Of a stretch of 64,000 bases of DNA, positions 12,263 to 22,107 are shown in pieces. The notes below the pieces were generated by a model. It had not been told where the DNA came from and ran no database searches. It saw nothing but the letters and a program-made list of their open reading frames with translations. Positions within the stretch are counted from its first letter, which is position 1. Every line of letters starts with the position of its first letter. This DNA is from Symsagittifera roscoffensis (lineage: Eukaryota; Xenacoelomorpha; Acoela; Convolutidae). The translations under genes and the position numbers were made by a program. The stretch spans positions 15,299,949 through 15,363,948 of the forward strand of contig NC_087066.1 of the NCBI RefSeq assembly GCF_963678635.1, in the 5' to 3' direction.

Positions 12263-12956
12263 CTTCATGTTTGTCCAGTCTTATCATTAGCCGATAAAAG
12301 CGAAGCTTCAGGTCATGAGTTTCTTCATCTTCAAAATAACGAGTTGACACTTTTTTGCTGATTATTTGGGCACGGATGAAGTCATTATTATCCAAACAAA
12401 ATCTCATCTGTTCAAGAATGAAGTTGACTTTCTCGCGTCTGTCCATCGTGTTGTATGTTTCAACTTGGAGTTCAATCATCAGTTTGACAGCTTCCTCCAG
12501 TTGTCCATGAGATTCTTTGTGGTCAGCTAAAATTTTGGTAAGTCGCGCTCGCTCATTTTCAACGTAAATTTTTCCCTCGCAAACGCTTCTTAAAGTCTCG
12601 ATTAGCTTAAATTTGATGGTTTCATCAGCAAGCTCTTCAACGAACTTGCAACCCTCCTGTACCATCTTTGTAACGGCTTGCCTGAGTTGACTTCGCTTTT
12701 TTGAGAGAGCAACTACTTGCTCACAAAGACTGTCGAATTGTTGGGCATCATACAATATCCTTACAATTGTTACCAAAATCTTTTCTGTGCTGAAAACATC
12801 ACAAGCAAGACGGGTCTGTTTTTCCATGGCGATCAATTTTTCAATTGATCCGTTAATATCTCCCTCTTTAGCCTGTGCAATAGCTTCTGGTATCAGTTTT
12901 TCAACTGTTCCAGAATAATCCACCTCCATTTTACGCACTTGCACTTCTGAATCCAT
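12263..12956 (-). CDS. PSMD12: 26S proteasome regulatory subunit RPN5/PSMD12, exon 1
   Basis: First coding exon, encoding the N-terminal helical-repeat half of RPN5. The start chosen is the ATG at 12954-12956 (MDSEVQVRKMEVDYSGTVEK), because a TTTTCAG acceptor lies about eight bases upstream. Family blocks visible include KLIAMEKQTRLACD, LSKKRSQLRQAVTKMVQ, EGKIYVENERARLTKIL, LQVETYNTMDRREKVNFILE, QMRFCLDNNDFIRAQIISKK and LRFYRLMIRLDKHEG. The exon ends GAA-G before a GTTTGT donor. The frame runs on into the intron for about 20 codons, which should not be taken as the protein C-terminus. An upstream non-coding exon or spliced leader presumably supplies the 5' end. Confidence 0.95.
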
Positions 12957-14071
12957 GACAATGTCTGAAAAGAACATAATCGAATGTTGCTTCAATGAGA
13001 CAATTCCTCTGCTTTAACATGGAGGAACATCGGATTCCGTTACAAACCTCCATAACACTGTGATCCCAAAGACAGATAAATATATATAATTTTATAATAT
13101 TAATACCAAATTGTTGGCAGTATTTTTTCGGTCAACGAACTTGAACGAAGTTAATTAAACTAAAACTACTCACTTTGATGTCCAATTTCATCCATTTAAT
13201 GATTACCATACGTAAAACCAGTTCCTAAAAAATATTTAGCCTAAAATGCTGTAGTTTTTGAACGATCAAACTGCTCAAGGTCACCGATATTGCCAACAAT
13301 TTGTCAATAACTATAAATCAGAAGGTCAGAAATTACCATGGTAACCGAAGTAACTTCACCAGTCTTTCATAATTTCAACGAGTCAAAAAGCCATTGGTAT
13401 TTGATAATTTAGGGAAACGTAAAAAAACGGATGAGCTCTTTTTTCGAATAAGCTGAGTAAAAAGTTATTCCTGCGACGTGACCATTCTCAGCAAGAAAAG
13501 TACATCACACATTGGAAAATTGACTGAACTTGGCTGCCTCTTAAAACTTCACGAGGATTGAAAAAATTGATGCAGATGAGGAAATCTGGTAACTTCAGAC
13601 CTGGATGGGTAATCAGGAGGTCAAAAGTATCACAGTAACCGAGGTTACAGTCAGGAGTCCCTTCATCACGTATTCCAGTCAAAATCCTTGGAACTTTCTA
13701 GATATGGAAAAGATAATGATAAAATTGGCTGTTTCATAGAATAAACGGTTTTAATTGATAAACAAATTCAATAGTTGTAAATACAGCAAAAGGTTAAAAA
13801 GCAGTTGGCTTATAGCCCGTTGAGTTAACTTCTAAAGCTTCCAGTAAGCAGGCAGCATTACCGCGTTGCAGTGCAATGCCGAGTCTTTGTTTGAGGAACG
13901 TGAATGACCTTTTCTCACCAGTGGTCGTCTTGATTCTATAGGAAATAGAGGATAGAGTTTTGTATGTCGAGTAATGATAAAAGAAGATGACAAGTATTTA
14001 AGGCCTTTTCAATTAAAATTGATACGGGTTACGTTTCTTCAATAAGAACACGCAACTCGACACGAGAAAAT
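12957..14071. other. region upstream of PSMD12 with dispersed repeats
   Basis: Probably contains the PSMD12 promoter. From 13320 on there are repeats related to others in the window: the GGTCAGAAATTACCATGGTAACC-like stretch near 13325 resembles sequence near 61255, and 13615-13690 resembles 54300-54375. A reverse transcriptase C-terminal fragment lies at 13794-13945. LTR element B begins at 14072. Confidence 0.55.
13794..13945 (-). pseudogene. C-terminal fragment of a reverse-transcriptase element
   Basis: The minus-strand frame ending at the stop 13794-13796 contains FTFLKQRLGIALQRGNAACL. This matches the C-terminal block of the RT element right of B (SFLKQRISLAIQIANTACVL, near 51200). It is a separate, diverged copy in the same orientation. 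Element B inserted about 125 bp from it, so B landed in a cluster of these elements. Confidence 0.65.
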
Positions 14072-14546
14072 TGTAACAGTCGCCTACTTCGGTCACATAT
14101 GAGGCTTAAGAAAAATAGGCCCTATAACCATTGGCTCAAGAGTCAGGGACACTATCTCTTGTGTTTTTCTACCTCAAAACGGTCGGAGCCAATTCGGTTC
14201 GCTTGCGACATGCGACTAGAACCCGTTACAGCTTAAAGGCCAATACCAAAATATCCCCCACTCTAGAAAATAAGAACGTCCCCATACTTAGGTCTCGAGA
14301 TACCCAAAATACACGAACGCCGTTAAAAACAGGGTCGGAACAATCCGTTAAGTTACTTTTTATTAGACAGTGGAACTTTGATCCATTTTAGATGGATCAA
14401 CCTAAAACTCGCCTTACCTCAACATAACAATCATAAAACACACTTGAGAAAATTAAATTAGGTACTTACATAGCAGCACACTCGAGAACTAGAGGTAACT
14501 AAATTAGTAAGCAACTTGAGAATGATCGGGGAATTAAGTTTAATTC
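14072..14546 (-). repeat. element B 3' LTR, distal part (split by element A)
   Basis: Matches 50233-50695 of the intact B LTR. It carries an extra 12-13 bp near 14212 that is absent on the right. It breaks off at AATTC, where element A begins, and the match resumes at 38584. Confidence 0.9.
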
Positions 14547-15466
14547 TGTGACATTCGCCCGGAAGATACATATCGACGGAAAACAAAACTAAGTCTTAAG
14601 ACGACTGGCTAGCGTCTAAACAGAGCTTTGCATGCTTTTCACCGTCTCTACCAAGCCAGTACTTTTCGGTGGTCTTTTCTAACATCGGGTCGACAAAAAC
14701 GTTACTGCCTTCGGCTTCGGTCAAAACACTCAAACTAACTAGATTACATGCAGAAATAGTGAGCTCATGGCTGGGTCTCAGTATCCCCAGACCACGAGGT
14801 CACTCCTAAAAACAGGGTTACTACTTATTATATTACTATTGTTTTTGCTCAGTAGATAAAAATCATCATCTCCATCGAAGATGGATCAACCCTTTCCCCC
14901 AACTCCTAGCTTCTCATCCCTATCAAAATGAATCCAGATATTAATTAAATTCAAGTCAGGACATGACAGGAAGCTAAAAGTTTATGCAACAGGATAAAAG
15001 TTTCAGTTCCGTTACCCTTCCGGATTGATGAATCCGCTGGATCAAGCTCGCTAATCCTGATTTTCTCTTAATCCGGAAGGCCGTCTCTCACCCTTCACCG
15101 TTGTTCGCAACGGCCTTGCAACTATTGTAGCAGCACAATAGTTGCAACTCGGAGTGTTCTTCTGTTACTCTGTAACTCGTTGTTGTTTTCCGATCTCAAT
15201 TTCGTTGTTGTTGCTAGCGCAGCTAATGTTGTTCTCTTTTCTTTTTCGATTTAGTCAAAATGGCCGTTTCTGACGTTTCTCAGAAATATGACGTCATAAT
15301 TCGAATTTTTGAAATTTTAAAATACCAGAATATTCTAGCCCTCACCGTTTGGCCAATAGTTCCAATAACGTTCTTAGTTCGTAATAACCACCAATCCGGA
15401 AGGCTCGCTGCTAAAAATTCGAATTCTGCAGAGATTGCATTTTGGCTATTCTGGTCGAATGTCACA
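14547..15466 (-). repeat. element A 3' LTR
   Basis: 920 bp, about 99% identical to 37664-38583. It contains a TGACGTCA palindrome (15289-15296) and three inverted repeats: CCTTCCGGATT/AATCCGGAAGG (15016-15026 and 15070-15080), CCGTTG/CAACGG (15098-15113) and TTGCAACTATTGT/ACAATAGTTGCAA (15116-15147). A 114-codon plus-strand frame over its inner end is antisense to the element and probably meaningless. Confidence 0.93.
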
Positions 15467-15479
15467 TACTCCCCGGACA
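15467..15479 (-). promoter_or_regulatory. element A polypurine tract
   Basis: On the minus strand the sequence directly before the 3' LTR is CTGTCCGGGGAGTA, a purine-rich stretch next to TGTGAC. Element B has the same core in the same place (38994-39005). In the family this is where plus-strand DNA synthesis starts. Confidence 0.8.
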
Positions 15480-16283
15480 GTCCCGTCAATGTCCTCATTG
15501 AATCGCACAATGTTCGTAAAATGGTTACAGTGTCATCGAACAGAATTTATAAAATGCACGAAATTACTTTTATCCACGTCACATCGACTCACTGCAGAAC
15601 ATAAATGGCATCATACTACATCACTATAGCCTTCAAATTCTTTCATTAATCTGCACATTGAGGATATAACCTAAGATAAAACATATTTTCTGACTCCCAG
15701 TGTCAATGTCCCGATTAAAACTTTTTCTCTTTGATTTAAAAGGTGTTGGCTTGCAGGACAGTCCTGCCAACCAACAAGCTAAAATTATCCTACTATGCTC
15801 CTTCCCTTCGGAAATCTTGTTTGTTTATTGTCCTGAATTTTAAAACTAAGAAATTTTGTGGTTAGAAAGAACAATGAAACAATCTCCCTCTTCGAGAGAT
15901 TACTCAAGCCTTCCATGTCACCACAAAGTGATCAGTCTTCCTAAGTGATTAAAAACAATCATGCAGGTTGGAATATTTAAATATACTCTCCTCTTAAGCC
16001 TTTCTAAATAAATAATAAGTGTCTCTAAAGCCACTTCAACTAAAATCAAAATGCAAATTAATATATGCAACAATTTCAAAACTCAACTTAATGTTTCAGT
16101 TTTCAATTACAACTTGGTTGCTTGGTTTCTCACTTGAGTTTTTCACACACATAAAACAATTCTGAGTTTTAACTTTTCTTCATCACTCCTTTGTTTTCTT
16201 CTTTTTTTGTCGTTTAGAAGTTCTAAAACTTCTAAATTCTTCTAATTTTCTTTCTTGTTGCCTCTTGTTTTCTCGACCATTCA
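15480..16283 (-). other. element A 3' untranslated region
   Basis: About 800 bp of AT-rich sequence between the accessory polyprotein stop and the polypurine tract. It is less GC-rich than the coding part. I see no ORF or RNA gene in it. Confidence 0.6.
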
Positions 16284-18089
16284 TCAATGTTCCATTTCTT
16301 CCTCCTGTGATACTGACTCCGCACTTTCGGTTTCCGTGTCTTTTAGCACATCGTTGGCTATCCTGACGCTGTTGGAAGCCGTCCTCCAACACTTCTGCTC
16401 TTCTACCCTCTGTTTACAGCAAGGTAGGGGATCCACGTTGGATTCTCTGTTTCTGCAGAAGCTGTTGTTGAGACACAACGTCACGTTTCTCTCCAAATCT
16501 TCTTTCAGCATCTCTGCCTTCTCATTTCCACTACGCTCACTCGTCCTGGAAATTCTTTTCACAGCGGTGGTCACTGCATTCCGATGAGTCACGAGAGCTC
16601 GCTTGAAAGCTCCTGCCCCAATGTCCAGCTGATATTCACTGTACAGTCTGCCATGCTTCGACATATGCTTTTTCGCATACTCGTACAACCATGCAGTCAT
16701 GTTAGCTCTGAACCATGGCATCAATCGTTTTCTTGCCCATATCTTCTTCACTTCCATCGGAATGTTTAGAACTTTGCACATTGTCTCAAAAAGATCTAAA
16801 TCTTTTAGACAATCTAATTTCCGCAATTGTTCTCTCGTTGGTGCCTCCTGTCTATTATTTTCTCTCACATGAGCTTCCAGCCATCGTATCGCCATCATAA
16901 CTCCCACTATCACTATTGTTACGGGCTGTGATGAATCTGGTAAACCCATGGAGAGCAGCTCTCCAGAGTCCCAGATCAACATCAGATTACTACGCTTGGG
17001 ATACCACCAGGTCTGCAGCAAGCAGTGGCAAGGAAACTCGTCATGTGTCAACATGATGCTCCTCCAATTACGTCTTCCCGAAGCTTCCAGCAATGGTTCC
17101 ACTTCCATCATCACTCGGTGGACTTCATCATTCTCATCTACTGCATTGTAATTTGTGACAGTTGATCCTCTCTGCTTCTGTTTTTCAAAGTCACTGAAGT
17201 TCCCGCTCACATATCCCATGAACTTCTTTCCTAGTATTGACTCCAATTCTTCTTTGGTTCTCTCTGGGACTGCTGAGAACATCTTACATAGTAACTCGTA
17301 AGACTTTTCAGACATTCTCGCCAATCTCACACACTTCGGCACTGAGAAGGCTTGATCCACAATCGTTCTTGTACTCTTCACGTCCACAGCTACGAAATGT
17401 ACAGGATATCTGCTCCTGCACATCGGAGCCAACGTTGAACCCACCAAATATCGTGCTCCTGATGGTCTACAATAAGTTTCGCTGTGTCTGATGTTCATTT
17501 CTGTCTCGATTGCTTCCCTCCATTTTCCTATGTATTTCTGCTCAGTCTGCAGAACTCCTGGGAATACTTCTACGCTGATGGCTGTGACCATCTCATGTTT
17601 CTGTTCTAGATTCAATAGTGACTCTAAAGAACCAAACATGCTGTAGAATCCTAGTGCAGTCACTAGATTCACATCGGTTCCTCCATGGCAATCTGCTATC
17701 AGTTCCGTTTCAGTTCTTGCTTTCATCACTACTTTTCCAAACAATACTGTCAATTGCTTCTGTTGTTTCTCCAGTGTTTTCACACAGTCTAGACCTCCAC
17801 AAACGTGACCCTCCAGTCCACAGACTTCCGCCAGACAGCTACCAGGTTTGACCCAGTCTTCTGGTCCCCAGCCAGGCAACTCTACTTTATCTTCTCCGTT
17901 GCTCTTAGAGGCTGTTATCATCACATTATATATGATGTTGAGGTCACGCAGGTTACAGTCTGCATTCAGTTCCCTCTGTATGTCCTGCGTCGCCCGTAAT
18001 ATTGAGTCAGCGTTGGGACTAGGACACCATGATGGCCTCATCAATTCCCACACTGCCATCAAGCTCGTTCTCAGTAATTCATCTGAGAA
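16284..18089 (-). pseudogene. element A accessory polyprotein, C-terminal segment
   Basis: About 600 codons, in frame with the short segment to its right (18090-18356) but separated by a TGA (18090-18092). Element B reads through the equivalent point, so the TGA looks like a nonsense mutation. A conserved cluster PGSCLAEVCGLEGHVCGGLD (C-x4-C-x4-H-x-C-x4-C overall, about residues 75-95 of the left part) has an exact counterpart in B and may bind zinc. Other blocks shared with B are AFSVPKCVRLARMS, EPLLEASGRRN, FKRALVTHRNAVTT and NNSFCRNRES. The tail is acidic. I recognise no known family. It has no signal peptide or convincing membrane anchor, so it does not look like an envelope protein despite lying where env would. 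Confidence 0.75.
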
Positions 18090-18356
18090 TCACAACCCAA
18101 ACTCCACTCTCTTGTCGGATTTTGGTACTGAAGGTGCAGTCACCTCTTCTTCCAAGACCAGTCCTAATTTGGCCTGTGTATTGTTAACGCTCTTAATCGT
18201 TACAATTCTGGACGTCCAGAATCTTAGTAACACCGCCTGCTCATAATCAAAGAAGCAATCGCGTATGTCTTCACTCAGGAAAGGATTGTACGCTATCCCT
18301 ATGATCCCGGATACGTAGCTATATGACTTCTTCTTGAATCGGTCCACAGTATTCAC
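18090..18356 (-). pseudogene. element A accessory polyprotein, short frameshifted segment
   Basis: An 88-codon open stretch overlapping the end of the next segment. It contains KKKSYSYVSGIIGIAYNPFL, matching the continuous B frame at KKGEYQYVSGVMGMVYNPFL. The frame change lies at about 18325-18340. This indicates an indel in A rather than a separate gene. Confidence 0.7.
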
Positions 18357-21237
18357 TGGATTTCGGTAATGCTCCCATGGATTCTTTAGCGAGTCTCAGC
18401 TCCTTGTTTGAGAATCTCCTGATCTCGTCTATCTTTTTCATGGGTTCCAATTCCTCAGGTTCTTTCATGTTTACCCTCATCGATTTACTTTGCTGCATAT
18501 CCAGCAGTGCTAGCAAGAACAAGGCTTTCGCTCGCTCATCGCCTTCCCTCAACATTTTAACACAAGTGTTTAATGCAGGTACTGAAATCTGCTCTATCAG
18601 GAATCGAATGAAACAGAGAGCGTCTCTCCGCTTCGCACACGCTACTGCTGCTCCCTCCTGGACTATCAGATCCCTCAGATTCGTCATAAGGAAAACCTTT
18701 TCTTCTTTTGATCTCTTTCTTTCTTCTGAATCATATTCTTCGCGAGTCAGTCCCATCATGCACCAGGCGAACCTGAGTTGTAACTCTGTCCTTACGTAAG
18801 GTACTGCCACGAGAGCATGTATTCTTGGCGTAGTCCTCATTTCTTCCTCGAAATACCTCAATACTACTGCTTTCCATGGAAGGCTCACTAACTGCTCGAT
18901 CGTTTCCGCCTCTACGTCAGACGACGCCAAAGTTCTATACGCCTTCTGCTTGAGGGTGGTGCCTTGCAACATCATTTCCAGATAACCCTCCATGGCTTTT
19001 TCGTCTTCCAGGGCCATCACATACCCTCTAGCCGAGTTTCGGTATTCCAACATCTCCATGTATCCACCGGTGGGTTCATCCATCGACACTGTCTCCGACA
19101 CGGTTAGTCGGTTGTATTCCACTGGTGTTAGTTGTCCTGCAACACTTCCCTTTCCATGATTCATGGGAGATGGCTTGAAGTCCCTCATTTTGCTCTCTCC
19201 ACATTGGCTGAGTATTTCCATTTCTAAGGTTGCTCCAGTCAGAGTGCGGTCACTCCTTTTGGATTTATAACCGGTTGACTTTATCCCCGCCATGAGAATG
19301 GGTGGCACCATCGCTATATCAGTTAATATTCTATCTGTGCCAGACAATTGATAATCACCTTGCCCCAAATCCATGACCTCCTCGACTCGTTTTCTTTTCG
19401 CTGAGTTACCAGCTTTCATCGATATCTCTGAATCCACTTTCGTCTTCCCAATTCTCCTCGGCATCACTCTGCTGCCTAACTTCATTTTCATCGCATTGAT
19501 TTTATCAATCACCATTTTCGATCGCATCGTCCCTCTCCTGGTCCTTGACAGGTACACCACCTCTCCTTCATCGTCCTGCGGTGTCATCTTGATGGGAGAA
19601 TTCGCTTCACTCTCATCAGTGGCTGAGTCGATCAATAACTCACTCAGTCTCCCTTCACACTCATCAAGCTTGTCAAGTACTTCTCTCATCAAGGGTTGAT
19701 TGAGACCTGTTTTGAGGATGGACTGGGTCCCATAGCTCTGAATCACGGTCCAGACTTCTTCCATAAACGCCACTCTGTCCAGCTTACATCCCGTCCTACT
19801 CTCGTGGTCTCGGTGATGTACTTCCCATTCTTCTTCGGGCAGCGTTCCCAAGAAAGGTACTCTGGCTGAGGCCTCTATTCTTCTCCTCCGAGGTGATTCC
19901 ATGAGGATTCTCTGGTCGTTATTTCTTGAATTGCCAGGAGAGCTGCTCTCCGGCAAATTCCGTTTCATTTCCTCAAAGGCTGACGGAGGCTCCAGTGTCG
20001 AGATGCCTTCATCTGCTGGCTCAGTCGTTTCCAACGTGTCTGCATTATTCTCAAGATCACTGAAGATATTGAAATCCAGGCTGGATGTTCCTCCTGTCGA
20101 TGCCCTGTCGTCTTCCCCACCAGCTTGATCTTGTTGCATGGGTTCTTCAGTCTGACGGCTTCCACCCTGTCCGTCATCTCCTTCTGACTTATCCTTGTTT
20201 GAGCTCGATGGTCCTTGTTCGTCATTGTCGGCTTCTTTCTGGAATCTCGGTATGAGCAATGTGCCGGCCGATTTATCTTCCTCTTCTCCATGGACCACTT
20301 TGATTTCTTCGCAGCCGAAGGGTGCTAGGAAAGTTTTTGTCTGCAGTACTCCTCCCACTTTCGTTTCCTGTTTTACGCTAGTCAGGATCAATGAGGCTTC
20401 AGGCAATTCTGTCCTGCCTCTCATTCTCATCGGAGCTAAGCCTAGTCCCTTCCATTCCTCATCATATCTTCCAGGCTTGGGAGTAGCGGCGTTGCTTATT
20501 CGCCTTCTCGTCGCTTGATCCGTGTACGCAAATCGTGTGTACTGTAACACGGCGGCATTTCTCCCCACGAAGTATGGATCCATCGTCACCGAGAAATTCC
20601 CTACTCTCCTTTCATTGGTCTCGAATGCTCTCAACCTAGGAGTTTGTACCACGGATTCTGCTCCGAGCAACATCCTTCTTATTAGAGGGAATTCAGGGAT
20701 TGCCTCCGGTAGCTTCTTGTAATCGCCCCAGTCCTTCGTCTCTTCTCTCACCTTGTGATATGCTGCAGTGAGACGAGGCACTCTGGTTATTTCACCATTC
20801 GTTTTGTCATAGGGTCTCAGATTCCAAAGCTTTGGAAACACCTCGATGTGTCCTCTTTCTACTTCTCCCAAGTGATCGTCAAAATTGATGACTGTCTTCT
20901 CTGGCTCCGATATTTTCGCAAATAACAGATCTTCACTCATGAGCTCCCGCAATGTGTTCTGCTCACACCAGTTCAGTGTACTACCGTCCACTGCCGATAT
21001 GAGGTTCAGGTGCAGCACCGACCTCCTATATGCTTCCACTTTAACGTCAGGGAACGCAAACGTGACTGCTGGTCCATAGATCACTGTCACGAACTCTGTG
21101 ACTCCTCTGATCAGCGCCAAGGGATCGGTCCTCATAGCCAAGCTCAGATCCGTTAATAGCGGCATGCCTCCAACATGTCGTCTAACATCTTCCACTCTTT
21201 CAATTGTCTCGTCTTCTCCGGTTCCAAAGCGATTTTG
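18319..21237 (-). pseudogene. element A accessory polyprotein, central segment
   Basis: About 970 codons in the same frame as the segment to the right (21238-22107), separated from it only by TAG at 21238-21240. B has a sense codon there (YLLMQNR against YLL-stop-QNR), so the TAG is probably decay. The first 130 residues contain VGGMPLLTDLSLAMRTDP and STLNWCEQNTLRELM, both conserved in B. The middle is a long acidic, Gln/Ser/Asp-rich and probably disordered linker (about residues 310-450). The last 250 residues are helical and again shared with B (AKRRDALCFIRFLI, KIDEIRRFSNKE). I know no homologue. Codon bias and GC content match the rest of the element rather than the AT-rich host DNA. Confidence 0.75.
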
Positions 21238-22107
21238 CTACAAAAGATATTGGATAAGAGTGTGTCTCAGATCTCTTATTTTGTTCCACGAGTCCGTGGA
21301 TTTCTTCATATCCAGGTTCCTCACTCTCTCTTTCATCTGCTCTGGACAACGTGCCAGTTTCATTAGTCCTCCCAAGTTTCCGTGGGTTATTGCTATCAAT
21401 GTCAGAAGTCCATCTAGTCGCAGGTTCTGTATTCCATCCGTGAGCAGTATCGCCGGTCCTTTCACGAAACTCTCCGCTCCGAATGTCACGAACAAGGCTA
21501 TTAATTCCACTATCGATACTCTCACTACTGCTTGGAGGAATTCCTTTATCAAATAGTGCGAGACTTTCGGGTAAACTTTTGCCAAGAAGGACGCGGTCCA
21601 TCCGGCTCCCAACCCTTCTAGCATGCTGTCTGTCCTTTCAAATCCCTCCTGTCCCTTCACTTCCTGGGTCCAGAAGGTTTCCAGAGTAATCTGACACATT
21701 CTGTTCACAAACTCAGCGGTCTTTTCTCCGGCATTTTCCGCCAGGTTCACCTCCTTCAACAAGTAGGCATGTATCTTCGTGATCATTACGGGGCCTTGCT
21801 GAAAAGCATCTGCACCCAATGCCGCTACTCTAGGATTCAGGTGTAGCCACTGGTTGGCTTCCGGCTTGGTTCTCAGAACCATCGCCTCCAGATGAGCTCT
21901 CGTCTCTAGTGAGTTTTTTCTTCTTGTGTCTTCACTTGCCACCTCCATTGCTCGGAACCATAAGTCGTTGGACATTGCCGTGATCACTCGATGGTCGTCG
22001 TCTATTCCCGGTTTCAGTTTGAGTTGCCGACTGAAGTTGGACAGTTCCAACCCCAGCACTTCGTCCAACACTAACATGTGTAGCGCGTGGTCCTTGAATC
22101 CTCTCAT
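21238..22107 (-). pseudogene. element A accessory polyprotein, segment after the first frameshift
   Basis: 289 codons in a different frame from the SGNH segment, overlapping its end at 21932-22107. B reads continuously across the equivalent point (ADVSHALRGFYELADILIVL), so A has a frameshift near 22105. Shared blocks are LDEVLGLELSNFSRQLK, followed by a DDDH motif (DDH in B), and later RLDGLLTLIAITHGNLGGL. Some stretches are hydrophobic (around VSIVELIALFVTFGAESFV), but the pattern is that of buried helices. Function unknown. Confidence 0.75.

Noticed and set aside
15260-15604. Plus-strand open frame in the element A LTR (also at 38377-38598)
   Set aside because: Antisense to the element, conserved only because the two LTRs are nearly identical, and it runs out of the LTR into different sequence in each copy.
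17848-18246. Plus-strand open frames opposite the accessory polyproteins and pol
   Set aside because: Shadows of the minus-strand coding sequence, with no conservation between A and B in that frame.
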